The notes: generated from the letters alone by a model not told the origin. A stretch of 64,000 bases of DNA from Halostagnicola sp. A-GB9-2 (GCF_030068615.1 NZ_JASJOC010000005.1:1-64000); one strand, 5' to 3'. Counted from the stretch's first letter, positions 26,501 to 35,627 are shown. Made by a program: numbers and translations.

Positions 26501-27480
26501 TTGCTCCGTTGTTCCGGTGACGACGGTGATGCCTCTCCCGGATACGTCCGGAAAAGGGGAGCAGGCGGCGAGCCCTAACTCGCCGCCTGCGTTAGGTTAT
26601 GCACGATGCACTTGCGAGTTAGCTCCCGGAACTGGCCGTGCCAGCTCCGGGAGCGGAGCTTCTCGCCGTCGTCTTGCTTCAACTGCGCGAAGCCGGTTTC
26701 ACTCATCCAGCGCTGGTTGTAGTCATCGTTCATTCGTGCGTTGTGGGCCTTCTGCAACGGTGTCTGTTCCCTGTGATTGATCAACGGTCGTGTTGACTCG
26801 GAGCGACACTCCTCACGGAGGTCGCTCCACGAGTAGTTCGCGTCAGCAGACAACACACGCAGGTCTTCCGCGTTCCGGCGGAAGACCTGCATCCCGATGT
26901 GGCCGTCCCAGGCCTTCTGCGTCGTAAAGTGAACGTCCTTGATCGCTAGTGAGTTCACGTCGATCAAGATCGTTGTCTTCATCGACTGGAATGAGTAGTT
27001 CGCTCGGTCGCGGTAGTGGTAACTGGTTTGATCGCGCTGGAAGCCACTTGCATCAATCGCAGCTTCACCACTCCAGCCCGCCTGCTCCGCCGAAGCGCGG
27101 AGCAGGCGGCGGAGTTCACGCATCCGATACTCGTCTTCCCACCGGCAGAACGAACTGTAGTGCGGTGCCTCGTCGAGATCGAATACAGCAAGAACACCTG
27201 GCATCTCGTTGAGGTAGTCTTCAGTTTCACGGAGGCTCTTCTCCAGTTCGACGCGGAACAGAATTAACGCGATCTGTGTCCACTTGGCGTACCCGGCCGC
27301 GCCGTCCGGCGCGGCGGGTACGTCCGGATCGTCAACGTGCTGTTTGGCAAGGTCTTGATACATTCGCGCTAGCCGTCTGAACGATGCCATATCGCCAGAC
27401 GGCGTCCATTTCCCGGTCAATCTGACGGAATATATCCGTGAGAGCGTCTGAGACTGTCGTCATTCGGAAGCAAAACAAGG
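26501..27480 (-). mobile_element. IS5-type insertion sequence (about 0.95-0.98 kb)
   Basis: Imperfect inverted repeats frame the transposase: CCTTG...TTCCGG TGACGACGGT on the left (26501-26529) and its counterpart CCTTG...TTCCGAA TGACGACAGT read from 27480 inward. Outer limits are uncertain by about 20 bases and no clear target duplication was made out. The element splits an older transposase pseudogene. Confidence 0.6.
26575..27420 (-). CDS. IS5-family transposase
   Basis: A 281-aa DDE transposase. Catalytic candidates are the Asp in AAIDASGFQRD (residues about 121-130), the Asp in LSADANYSW near 195, and the Glu in RWMSETGFAQLKQDDG near 240, which fits the IS5 DDE layout. The N-terminal 90 residues are the usual helical DNA-binding part (PHYSSFCRWEDEYRMRELR). 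The frame is complete, so the element may still be active. It reads opposite to the pseudogene it interrupts. Confidence 0.88.
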   Translation of the reverse strand: MTGKWTPSGDMASFRRLARMYQDLAKQHVDDPDVPAAPDGAAGYAKWTQIALILFRVELEKSLRETEDYLNEMPGVLAVFDLDEAPHYSSFCRWEDEYRMRELRRLLRASAEQAGWSGEAAIDASGFQRDQTSYHYRDRANYSFQSMKTTILIDVNSLAIKDVHFTTQKAWDGHIGMQVFRRNAEDLRVLSADANYSWSDLREECRSESTRPLINHREQTPLQKAHNARMNDDYNQRWMSETGFAQLKQDDGEKLRSRSWHGQFRELTRKCIVHNLTQAAS

Positions 27481-28054
27481 CATATGAACTTGTTAATTCG
27501 GAGGGAGACGAACGGGAAAAACGCGAAAACCCTTGTGAAGAAACTACGGCAAACACCCCTGGCGGACAGAAAAGAGTCGAATTCGGAGAGGACAAGAAGG
27601 TGATCAATATCTTCGCCTGTCCCGATTACAAGGAGACGATCAAATCGACGGGTGAAAATGCTGACGGCAAATCGAAGACGTCGACTCTCGGCGAGTTCAC
27701 CCCAGAAAATGACAATGAGAGCGCCTCAGAGGGCACCGAGATGAACGGATCAGACACCTTTGATGATATGGAATACGCGGGGGTGGAGGGGTTAAAGTTT
27801 GCGACGAACTCGCGATCGAGAGCAATGGGATGTGGTCAGTCTGGAACACCAACATGGACGTCGAAGAACGCGATCTCCGGGGCCTCGCCTATCAGTACCG
27901 GTACCGATAGCGGGTCGAAACAGCAATACGGCAGCTAAAACGGGACTTCATCGGATGGTGTGGCTCTGATAGTCCTCAAGTCCGTGCCTTCTACCTCGGA
28001 ACGGGGCAGCTGCTGTTCAATTTCTGGGTTGCACTCAACCACGAACTCCCCTAA
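27480..28054 (+). pseudogene. Decayed IS4-type transposase, 3-prime piece
   Basis: Right of the IS5 element, transposase-like sequence resumes and switches frame. Near its end it reads VEERDLRGLAYQYRYR, a stop in place of Trp, then RVETAIRQLKRDF and FYLGTGQLLFNFWVALNHELP. The Tyr, Arg, Glu and Lys spacing (Y-2-R-3-E-6-K) is the IS4-family YREK signature. The internal stop and frameshifts show that it is dead. Confidence 0.7.
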
Positions 28055-28190
28055 CCTAGATCACACAGGGGTTCGAGTGACCGGACTCGAGTTCCTCCTC
28101 GGGATTCGCGAAGCCAATTTCGAAGCGGCAAAAGCAAGGAAGCTACCTGAAATATAGCGCCAAATTCGAAACTACTGCTAACCGTGATGG

Positions 28191-28580
28191 TTAGTCTTCT
28201 TGCTTCACAGTATGGAAGACTTCACCATCTGGCTCGAGGATTAGATGTGCAAAGGATCGTCGATCACCCTCAGGAGTAGGTATTTCGTGGGTAGTTTGCC
28301 AAACCTCTCCACCATCAACGGTAAAACTCGCTGAGAGTGTTCCTCCCTGATCAATCCGGTCTACTGTCCAAGTTTGGCCCCCTTTGACTGTTTCAGGGCC
28401 AAATGTGAATGGCTCATCGTTAAGTTCTCCTTCAACCATAACTTCATATTCCGTATCACGGTTGTTTTGAACTAAGAGCACATGTTCGATATTTTCATCT
28501 CGGTTGAGTAGCATGAATGTTCCTGCAACGCCTGCTAATACGGTTCCACCGGTGAGGAGGATATTACGTCTATTTGCCAT
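28191..28580 (-). CDS. Hypothetical membrane-anchored or exported protein
   Basis: A 129-aa protein with an N-terminal ANRRNILLTGGTVLAGVAGTF segment: a twin Arg followed by a hydrophobic stretch, either a Tat-like signal or an anchor. The rest looks like a beta-rich extracellular domain (EHVLLVQNNRDTEYEVMVEG, GGQTWTVDRI). Similar small proteins with carboxypeptidase-regulatory-like or Ig-like folds are common in haloarchaea, but the family is not recognised. A TATA-like run (ATATATTT) lies just upstream of the start. Confidence 0.65.
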   Translation of the reverse strand: MANRRNILLTGGTVLAGVAGTFMLLNRDENIEHVLLVQNNRDTEYEVMVEGELNDEPFTFGPETVKGGQTWTVDRIDQGGTLSASFTVDGGEVWQTTHEIPTPEGDRRSFAHLILEPDGEVFHTVKQED

Positions 28581-28668
28581 ATATTTTCTCGTCCGGCCTT
28601 GAATATATGCCTTGTTGTATGGGTGTCAGAACAGATAAGGTAATTAATGTTGTCAATACGATTTGCGA

Positions 28669-28818
28669 CTAGTAGTTCACGTTCACGCCGAAGAAGTCTT
28701 CAATCCCGATCATCATATTCCCTGCTGGTCCTTTATCATCATCATCTGTATTGCCCCAATTGTGGATACCGAGAATCCAACAATGTTCATCCCCGGAATC
28801 GCCATATGCTTTGAGAGC
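28669..28818 (-). pseudogene. C-terminal remnant with a GDSG motif (serine-protease-like)
   Basis: About 48 codons open between a TGA and the stop at 28669 read AYGDSGDEHCWILGIHNWGN, then an Asp-rich loop and a tail ending in FFGVNVNY. The GDSG motif followed by a hydrophobic Gly-containing strand resembles the active-site Ser region of trypsin-like proteases. There is no start codon and no preceding part. The protease assignment rests on one motif. Confidence 0.35.
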
Positions 28819-29015
28819 GTGTCATACAATGGTTCTCAATAGGCAGTATTCACGGTCTTGATCTTGAGCACAACCACTGACTGACGAGGTTACTGACTTA
28901 TACGCGAATTTGAAATTGTATAATCGTTAGGTACAGGGTGTGAGGCGTATTCTATGATACTCTGAGTGTACAGCTTCAAAGGAAATGAAATAGAGGCCCA
29001 AAATTCGAAATCACT

Positions 29016-29103
29016 GCTATAGTAGCCACTGAAAGTCATTGCACACCCAATCGAAAGACGGCTTCGCGATCAGTGTGTAAATCGTTTCAGTGGCTACTAT
29101 AGC
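29016..29103. repeat. 88-bp palindromic element (MITE-like)
   Basis: Perfect 19-base inverted repeats (GCTATAGTAGCCACTGAAA at 29016-29034, its complement at 29085-29103) enclose a centre that continues to pair partly (TTxCACACxxATCG on both sides). No coding capacity. It sits 22 bases after the stop side of the winged-helix gene and could end its transcript, but the length and perfect ends look like a small non-autonomous mobile element. Confidence 0.7.
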
Positions 29104-29124
29104 TAGGGCTTCTCCAGAGCCATC

Positions 29125-29697
29125 TCACTTGCTGCTTCTTCTTTCCTTATCGTTCTGCTCAATTTCTTCGACTGGCTTGAGGTTCGCTTCCATACGCTCG
29201 TATTTGGCTTTTCGAAGCTCCTCCCCTGACGGTGTCTTCGGCACGAATGACGTGCCTTCAGGGAGGTCAATATCTTGATCTTGGATCAGGTCTGAATCGG
29301 AGACCATTTTACGAATCTCCATATCCCGGTTAATTTTCCCAACCAGCTGCTCGAATGCCGTCTCACGTTCCTGCCGAATCCGTCGGAGCTCTCGGACCTT
29401 TCGCTCGAACTCCGTCTGTACTGCCCAATCATAGATCCGACGTCCAAGGATTGTGAGCGCATACCGCTTCTCTGTCCCATGCTCGGTTGGTCTGTGACTC
29501 ACTGTGAACACGTCGTTCCCAACGCCTTCTGAAAGTCGTGTGGAAACCGTCGATCCACTTATTGAAACCGCGTCGACGAGCGCGTTGAACGTCGCTGTTC
29601 CCGTCCCGATCTCCGTGATGAGTTCCGCCGCCCCCTTCTTCCGAAGAAACGCCTCGAGTTCGTCCAAGCCCATCGTATCTCCCTGTTCTCCACCCAT
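29125..29697 (-). CDS. Winged-helix transcriptional regulator with coiled C-terminus
   Basis: A 190-aa protein from the ATG at 29697; an upstream ATG at 29787 would add 30 residues of unlike composition, and 29673 is another option. Residues about 10-85 form a winged helix (LDELEAFLRKKGAAELITEI, STVSTRLSEG, KRYALTILGRRIYDWA). The C-terminal half is a charged helix (FERKVRELRRIRQERETAFEQ). This layout is common in haloarchaeal regulators of the ArsR/HxlR kind. Its target is unknown; it lies in the accessory zone beside mobile elements. Confidence 0.75.
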   Translation of the reverse strand: MGGEQGDTMGLDELEAFLRKKGAAELITEIGTGTATFNALVDAVSISGSTVSTRLSEGVGNDVFTVSHRPTEHGTEKRYALTILGRRIYDWAVQTEFERKVRELRRIRQERETAFEQLVGKINRDMEIRKMVSDSDLIQDQDIDLPEGTSFVPKTPSGEELRKAKYERMEANLKPVEEIEQNDKERRSSK

Positions 29698-29970
29698 CAC
29701 TATAAATCCAATCGATATTTGATTCAAACTGATTCTTGAACCACACCGAATTGTAGTCACAATCAATTCTCCAAGTACAGCACGCATACCCCTTCATATA
29801 TCTCCGACCACAAGTTTAGAGCAGACAATCGACGCTGATGTCAGACTATATTTTCACTCCACTCTATATTGATATTCGTTCCTACGCAGTAGCCACGTCT
29901 ACACAGTATCACTCCAGTCTCTGCTCGAGCAGAGCCCAGCAGCGGAGTAGCTCGCCCCAGAGGTGGTACA

Positions 29971-31701
29971 ATGTCGACTGACCCGTCGGCTGTCGCTGAG
30001 TCAATCATTGTTCACGCGGAGACGCTCTGTGAACGAGAAGACCATCTCTGGGATGTCATCCGGAAACTCTCAATCCCCGTCGCCGAACTGGAGGATGCCC
30101 GCGATCAGAACCGCGTTAACTTCGGGACCGACGAAATGTTCCGCACGCTCTTGTTCAAGGGAATTCGCGGCATCTCCCAGAACGAATTAGCGCAACGACT
30201 TGGCCGGGAGCCGAGCTTAGTCAAGAGCTTCCACCTCGATATTACCGATCTCTCGAATACGCCCACCCAACAAGAGCTTTCGTACGCACACGCGCAGTTC
30301 AGCGAGGACACTCAGGAAGTCCTCAATCAGACGGTTGCTGGCATCCGGCAGGTGGCTCTCGACAACGACGTCCTCACGGAAGGCCTCGTTCCGTCAGTTC
30401 CAACGGATGACGAGGATGAATCGCCGAGCAAGAACGAGTACAAGAAAGAGAAAGCTCAGAAGACGCTGACGCTCGCTCGCAAACACGTCATTCCCGAATT
30501 CGACACCCATCGAGCAGCCCACAAGAAGTACTCCGACGAGGTGATGCTGGATATGTTCGCGAGTATCTGTGCGAACAACGGCAGTGCCCACTCAGAAGCC
30601 GAGTACGGCTGGCTCACTGATGACGACCTCATCTGCGATGACTCAACGTTCCTACGGGCAATCAAAAAGATCGCTACGCCAGAGGATTCGGACGGCCAGC
30701 TCACGTTCGAGGATTTCGGGGACGATGATTCGATGCCCGAGATCGACCAAATTCGGGACGCGATTATGACAGCGTTCAACGCCGCCACGGAGAACATTAT
30801 CAACTCGATCCGGGGGGACGATCCATTCGACTCGCGTGAGACCGTTGCAGCGATCGACATCACCCACGAGCAATTCCACGTCTGGCCGTGGGAGGACAAG
30901 GAAGCAGGTATCGCGAAGCCAGACTACCCGAAGATGGTGAGCGGGTACAAGAAAGACGGCGAGTACAAACGTGGGTACAAGTACGCCACCATCACGCTGG
31001 TCGGTGACCACGCACCGATCGTCCTCGGCATTGAGCCGGTCAAGGAGGATTCTACATGGGAGCCAAACGACTCTCCATCGTACTCGAAAGCCGATTTAGT
31101 GAGCCGATTGCTCGACCGCGCGGAACAGTTCGTCGATCTGGATCTGGTGATGTTCGACCGAGGGTTCTACGTCAATCGCGTGTACGCAGATGTTCACGAG
31201 CGCGGGCTCACGTATCTCTCTCCAGTGCCGACGTACGAGGATGATTTAGCGGCGATCCAGAATATTCAGGAGCATCCAACAGCGGATGAAGCTGTCAAGC
31301 ACGACGTCCCGTTCGGAATCGATGGTGAGATCCATCACGAGGCAGAGTTCCTCTATGCCCCGAGTACGAGCGACGATGCCGACGGAAAGTATGCAGTATT
31401 TGTGACAAACCAGGACCGCGTCGAGCCCGAAGAGATCTCGAGTGTCGTGAACGGGTACAGTCGGCGGTGGGATATCGAGAACCAGTACAAGTCGATCAAG
31501 GATTTCATGCCGAAGACGTCGTCGACGGACTATCGGCTTCGACTGTGTAACTTCGCGCTATCGACGCTGATCTATAACCTGTGGCGGCTCACAGACTATT
31601 TGATCAAGGTCGCGCTCGACGAGCCGATCCGGTCGCCGCCAGTAATTACGGCGAAGACGTTCGTGCGAGCGTTGGGCGACTTCCTGCGTGAGTTCGGGTA
31701 A
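29971..31701 (+). CDS. IS4-type DDE transposase, solo
   Basis: A 576-aa DDE protein. Catalytic candidates are the Asp in VAAIDITHEQFHVW, the Asp in LVMFDRGFYVNRVY, and the Glu in YSRRWDIENQYKSIK. The last motif fits Y-2-R-3-E-6-K exactly, the IS4-family signature. An acidic Lys-rich linker near residues 145-165 separates an N-terminal DNA-binding part. I found no inverted repeats in the 150 bases before or 300 bases after it, so it is either a solo or degraded element, or a domesticated gene. The reading frame is complete. Confidence 0.8.
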   Translation: MSTDPSAVAESIIVHAETLCEREDHLWDVIRKLSIPVAELEDARDQNRVNFGTDEMFRTLLFKGIRGISQNELAQRLGREPSLVKSFHLDITDLSNTPTQQELSYAHAQFSEDTQEVLNQTVAGIRQVALDNDVLTEGLVPSVPTDDEDESPSKNEYKKEKAQKTLTLARKHVIPEFDTHRAAHKKYSDEVMLDMFASICANNGSAHSEAEYGWLTDDDLICDDSTFLRAIKKIATPEDSDGQLTFEDFGDDDSMPEIDQIRDAIMTAFNAATENIINSIRGDDPFDSRETVAAIDITHEQFHVWPWEDKEAGIAKPDYPKMVSGYKKDGEYKRGYKYATITLVGDHAPIVLGIEPVKEDSTWEPNDSPSYSKADLVSRLLDRAEQFVDLDLVMFDRGFYVNRVYADVHERGLTYLSPVPTYEDDLAAIQNIQEHPTADEAVKHDVPFGIDGEIHHEAEFLYAPSTSDDADGKYAVFVTNQDRVEPEEISSVVNGYSRRWDIENQYKSIKDFMPKTSSTDYRLRLCNFALSTLIYNLWRLTDYLIKVALDEPIRSPPVITAKTFVRALGDFLREFG

Positions 31702-32086
31702 CGCTTTCCCCACTCCGAGTTCATTGATTCGGTAGCGGCCGCGCTGTCGATTTTTCGTATTTTTGGACCTCCTGTCACATGGGTGACCAACCTATAGCTG
31801 CTAATTCGATCTCGTCCGATTTTCGCCCCGGATTTAGAGTCGCCAGCTCGCGAATTTTCTAGTTTCATTTGTAAGTTTATAAGCACGCGAAGAATGTGAA
31901 ATCGAGAACCATCTCTGCTAAGCATGCTTTGTTACACCGAGTGGGGCTAAACACCTCGAAAGGCCCCTAGCACATGCTGTCGTCGCCGTTCCGGGGCGGA
32001 CGAAACGAGTGAATCAGTGTGCGGGAACGGACATTTCCGATTGATCCAGCACACATTGTGGCGGCGAGGAAGAGGATTGATTCCGT
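31702..32086. other. Intergenic region after the solo transposase
   Basis: A 385-base spacer that is AT-rich around 31860-31890. No gene, tRNA or clear inverted repeat matching the transposase upstream flank was seen. Confidence 0.4.
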
Positions 32087-33352
32087 TCACAGGCGGGCGC
32101 CTCGTTTCTCGACGTCGAATTCGGACTCGAGGAATCCGACAACGAGCTCTCCCGCTCGTCTGGCACCGATCACGTTTCGGGCGAACGGGCCGAGGACCTG
32201 TTGTGCCGCGACGCCTGAAACTACGATCTGTGAGGGCGTCCCGTCCTGACGCATCCATCGGAGCGTGTCGTCGTCCAAAACAGGCGCCCCGTGATAGCCC
32301 GTCTGCAGCCCAGAGTCTCGGCGCAGGTGACGAAACAGCTCACCGTCGTACGGCGATCCGAACCCCGTCGCACAGACCAGTTTGTCGAGACAATACGCGC
32401 TGCCGTCGCGACAGGTGATGACGACTGTCCCGCCAGCTTCGGTTGCAACCGCGATTTCCGATCGCTCGAGTTTGATCTGCCCCTGCTCGAGTGACCGCCG
32501 TAGTCGGCGAAACACGTATGGTGGCATCGCTCCATCGTTTCGAGCCTCAGCTACTAGTTCCTCGCGAGCACGCGACGCCGGTGGGTGTGCGTGGAGTTTC
32601 TCGGTGACGCCCGAAAAGTGCATCCAGTCGGTGCTCGCTTCGAGTGTCTCCACCCGAAACGGGCTTCGGGCGAACAGAACCACGTCACGCCCCGGCATCT
32701 GAGCGAGCGTCGTCGCAAGTTGTGTGGCGGTGATGCCACCACCAACGATGCCGACGGACGATGTCTCGCCGATCGAATCAGGGTCGAACGTCGGATCCCA
32801 GACGTGAGTCACCGGCTGTGTCGAGACCAGTTCGGTCGCCCACTCCGGATCGGTAAAGGAGCGACCGTGTCCGATGGCGAGGAGACACCACCGAGTGGAG
32901 ATGCGACCCTGCGTAGTTTCGATCTCGACAGCACCCCGATTATCTCGGATAGCAGTGGCTCGAGCGTCTATGTGGATCGATTCGAGGTTGTGTCGATCGC
33001 AAACCCACTCTGCGTGGTCAAAGAACAACGACGCCGTCGGTCGCTCTGCGCCGACCGTCGTTGAACGGAGTTCGTCTTCTCGCCCCCGTGCTCGAGCGAA
33101 ATCCCTGAGGGAGAACGGATCGGTAGCGACGTGATGGACGAACGGAGATCTGAACTCGACCATCCCACATTGGCGACACTTCTGGCGAAACGACTTGAGG
33201 AGCCCAGACGGGTCGACGATACGCAACTCGCTCGGGGCTATTAGGTCCGCCTGCAGGAGCCGAACGGCCAGATGAACGCCGTGGACGCCACCTCCGACGA
33301 TTGTGACGAGGGCGTCAGGATTCATCTCCGTCATGGCCATCCGCAGGTCCAC
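32087..33352 (-). CDS. FAD/NAD(P)-binding monooxygenase-like oxidoreductase
   Basis: A 421-aa flavoprotein with an N-terminal dinucleotide motif VTIVGGGVHGVHLAVRL (residues about 16-32) and a second one VGIVGGGITATQLATTL near 210. The two nucleotide sites and the HWxS-like FRSPFVHHVATDPFSL region recall the SidA/IucD N-hydroxylases and FAD-NAD(P)-binding proteins that hydroxylate amines for siderophores. Equivalent family assignment is tentative. ATGs at 33340, 33334 and 33325 are alternative starts. The iron-uptake genes 2.4 kb downstream make a siderophore link possible. It follows the small Cys-rich gene by about 50 bases on the same strand and is likely co-transcribed. Confidence 0.75.
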   Translation of the reverse strand: MDLRMAMTEMNPDALVTIVGGGVHGVHLAVRLLQADLIAPSELRIVDPSGLLKSFRQKCRQCGMVEFRSPFVHHVATDPFSLRDFARARGREDELRSTTVGAERPTASLFFDHAEWVCDRHNLESIHIDARATAIRDNRGAVEIETTQGRISTRWCLLAIGHGRSFTDPEWATELVSTQPVTHVWDPTFDPDSIGETSSVGIVGGGITATQLATTLAQMPGRDVVLFARSPFRVETLEASTDWMHFSGVTEKLHAHPPASRAREELVAEARNDGAMPPYVFRRLRRSLEQGQIKLERSEIAVATEAGGTVVITCRDGSAYCLDKLVCATGFGSPYDGELFRHLRRDSGLQTGYHGAPVLDDDTLRWMRQDGTPSQIVVSGVAAQQVLGPFARNVIGARRAGELVVGFLESEFDVEKRGARL

Positions 33353-33402
33353 CGCCGATAGAACTGTCCCCGACTTGCGGTGACTCGAGGGTCATCTTCC
33401 AT

Positions 33403-33618
33403 TCAGTTCGCTCGTTGCCGTGCCAGCACGCGAGCATCGTGGCACTGGCAGTTACATTCGAAATGGGCCGCGCTATATCCCGCTGTTTCGGCCAAGTCGA
33501 TGAGCGAATCGGCGTCGGATTGCTCACTGACTTCGAGGGTAGCGACCGACCGTTTGCGGCGTTCGAGCACCTCGTATACTCGTTCGGGGCTCTGTCGTTC
33601 AGGTGGGGGTCTCTCCAT
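33403..33618 (-). CDS. Small Cys/His-rich protein (71 aa)
   Basis: A 71-aa product with a Pro/Arg/Glu-rich start, a helical middle (ADSLIDLAETAGYSAAHFE) and a compact CNCQCH cluster near residues 54-59. The Cys-Cys-His cluster suggests metal binding. It precedes the flavoprotein gene and may be in the same transcript. The family was not recognised; a longer overlapping frame (33315-33797) looks like its shadow. Confidence 0.5.
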   Translation of the reverse strand: MERPPPERQSPERVYEVLERRKRSVATLEVSEQSDADSLIDLAETAGYSAAHFECNCQCHDARVLARQRAN

Positions 33619-34533
33619 GGGTATCGTTTCGGCGGTCCACTTTGGAACACCGGCAGACGTCCGTCGTCGACGGCCGTCGAAGTATCTCCATCGTCATTTG
33701 CCTTGCCGACGCCTGGATAACCGATAAACGCGATACGGAGCGTCTCAGACTCGCGCTCGTTCTCGAGCGTTCCGATCTCTGTTAGCTTCGTCAACACTGT
33801 TATTGGTATCTGGGTCTCCTTCGATAATCAAAATTGTTATTCTACTACTATACTTTAATAACTTCTATGTACGGGATAGGCGACGAGACGACCACCCCCT
33901 CCAATCAGAACCATAAAACTACCAGTCAGCCATGAATGAACCCAGGCCTTCGAGGGAGACGTCAACTGATCCGCGGACAGCGCCGAGATCCACGCTCTAC
34001 GCGTTCGTTCGTAGTTGCAGTAGCGTCGAAGTCTGTACGCTGTATCCACCCACTGTCATCGCCCCACACCGAACCGACGCGTGGATCCGTGCGACTGGCG
34101 ATAGCTTTCGGTCGATCGAAGAGTGTCGGTGAGCGGTTGTGAGTTACGCCTCTGCGGTAACTCCCCGCATCTACGGTGGTCAATTGCCAGATAGAGCAGT
34201 ACAGCGGAGAGTCGGGGACTCAACCGAAATTCTGTCGAGGTGAGCACCTTTCGTTCGTGATCGGTCAGACCGCTCCGTACCGTCCGACGTGATCGGAGAC
34301 TCCCTCGACAATCGCCCGATCGTTGGAGAACTCCGGAATCAGTTCAGTGATCAGATCAATGATCAGTTCAGTGATCGGATCAGGGCGTTTCGGGCTTCGC
34401 CATTGGCACTCACGAGTGTCTGATGAATCTGTAAACGGCCGGTCAATCGTGTGAGTGGCGACGTTGTGAGTTCGAAGTAACCGCACCGACTGACGGAAAG
34501 TCGTTTGTCCCACGGTGTTTTTGCTCACCCGGT
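33619..34533. other. Gene-poor region with tandem repeats
   Basis: About 0.9 kb without a convincing gene. An AT-rich run at 33830-33860 may hold the promoter for the minus-strand genes. A pair of 24-bp direct repeats lies at 34338-34385. A minus-strand frame at 34265-34618 crosses the repeats and the start of the HEAT gene, and is judged non-coding. Confidence 0.4.
34338..34385. repeat. Two tandem 24-bp repeats
   Basis: ATCAGTTCAGTGATCAGATC is followed by AATG, then the same unit recurs with two or three changes. The unit itself contains several GATC sites. It lies about 150 bases upstream of the HEAT-repeat gene. A regulatory role is possible but not shown. Confidence 0.65.
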
Positions 34534-35565
34534 ATGATTGCCCAAACGAGTCCAATGGACGAAATTTCGGATCCGCCACCGATTGATGAACTAACGCGGC
34601 GACTTCGAGACGGCCCACACGACGGCGTTTACAAACTCCTCCGTGCGTATCATCACGCCGACGCCGAGCGCAGAAAGGGCTTGGTTCGAAACGTTCGGTC
34701 GCTTGCGATGGAACAGCCGGCTGCTGTCTCCCCTGTTGTAGCTGAGCTATCCCGCTTTTTGACGGACGAGCAACGGGCTGTTCGGTTGACGACCGCGAAG
34801 CTATTCGTTACGCTGGCCAAGGCGGATCCGGACTCGGTCGTCAGCGTCGTTGACGAGCTGGCCGACCGTCTCGGAGACGAGGCGGAGTTCTATTACGTGC
34901 GAGCACGGTCAGCTGAGGCGGTCGGATACGTTGCCGTCGAGCACCCAGCGGGAGTCATAACCCCCACCGTCCTTGCGGAGCTTCGAATCGGATTGTCGTT
35001 CGACGAACCGGAGGTCACAGAAAAACTGTCCAAAGCACTCGCATACATTGCGTTAGGAAATCCGCGTCGATTACGCCATCACGTCTCCACTCTCGGAGAG
35101 CACCTCGACGACGAGAACGAACTCGTTCGGTATCACCTTGGTACGGCGATCGTCTCTGTCGGATGTGAGTATCCGGAGGTTTTGTCCGAAGTGATTGCCC
35201 CGCTTTCGGCTCGCCTTGATGATGAATCCCCTCATGTTCGCGGACGTGCTGCCGAGGCTCTCGGATTGTTTGTTCGCGTTGCTCCGGACACCCCCTCATT
35301 TCCGGACAAACAACTCGAAACTATGGTCGAACGTAGCGAGGAGCTGTTTGCAATTGAACGCGGTCGTTTTGCGCTCGCTCGAGGTGAGGAGTCGATTCCA
35401 CCGGCCGACGGTGCGGACGGGATCGGATCTCTCGATGGGATCCGCGAACAAACGGACGAGATAGTTGACGAAATTACGTCACCTGCTGGGGAGTGTCCAC
35501 ACTGCGGGCTTGCTCTTTCGGAGGGTGGACCGCTGATGTGTCCGCGTTGTGGCGTGCCATACTAA
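34534..35565 (+). CDS. HEAT-repeat protein with C-terminal zinc ribbon
   Basis: A 343-aa protein built of five to six helical repeats over residues about 20-260 (for example SVVDELADRLGDEAEFYYVR, TLGEHLDDENELVRYHLGTA, PLSARLDDESPHVRGRAAEA). The C-terminus is a zinc ribbon, CPHCGLALSEGG then CPRCGVPY. HEAT repeats bind proteins; the ribbon may bind zinc or nucleic acid. An ATG at 34555 is a possible alternative start. It ends 12 bases before the first DtxR-like operator, so its terminator overlaps the iron locus promoter. The role is unknown. Confidence 0.8.
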   Translation: MIAQTSPMDEISDPPPIDELTRRLRDGPHDGVYKLLRAYHHADAERRKGLVRNVRSLAMEQPAAVSPVVAELSRFLTDEQRAVRLTTAKLFVTLAKADPDSVVSVVDELADRLGDEAEFYYVRARSAEAVGYVAVEHPAGVITPTVLAELRIGLSFDEPEVTEKLSKALAYIALGNPRRLRHHVSTLGEHLDDENELVRYHLGTAIVSVGCEYPEVLSEVIAPLSARLDDESPHVRGRAAEALGLFVRVAPDTPSFPDKQLETMVERSEELFAIERGRFALARGEESIPPADGADGIGSLDGIREQTDEIVDEITSPAGECPHCGLALSEGGPLMCPRCGVPY

Positions 35566-35576
35566 TTCTCTCCTGG

Positions 35577-35627
35577 TTTAGGCTGGCCAAAATCGAAAGC
35601 ACTATTGTGTTTTAGGTTGGCCTAAAT
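35577..35627 (+). promoter_or_regulatory. Paired DtxR-like operators upstream of the first iron operon
   Basis: Two related inverted repeats lie 34 bases apart: TTTAGGCTGGCCAAAA (35577-35592) and TTTTAGGTTGGCCTAAAT (35610-35627). The spacer CGAAAGCACTATTG closely matches that of the second locus (39077-39129). TTAGGxxxxCCTAA palindromes are the type bound by iron-dependent DtxR/SirR/Idr repressors in haloarchaea. The first substrate-binding gene starts 120 bases downstream. Confidence 0.75.

Noticed and set aside
33315-33797. A 160-codon minus-strand frame with a GYPGVGKA stretch resembling a P-loop
   Set aside because: No other GTPase or ATPase motif follows and it overlaps the better-supported 71-aa gene and the start of the flavoprotein gene.
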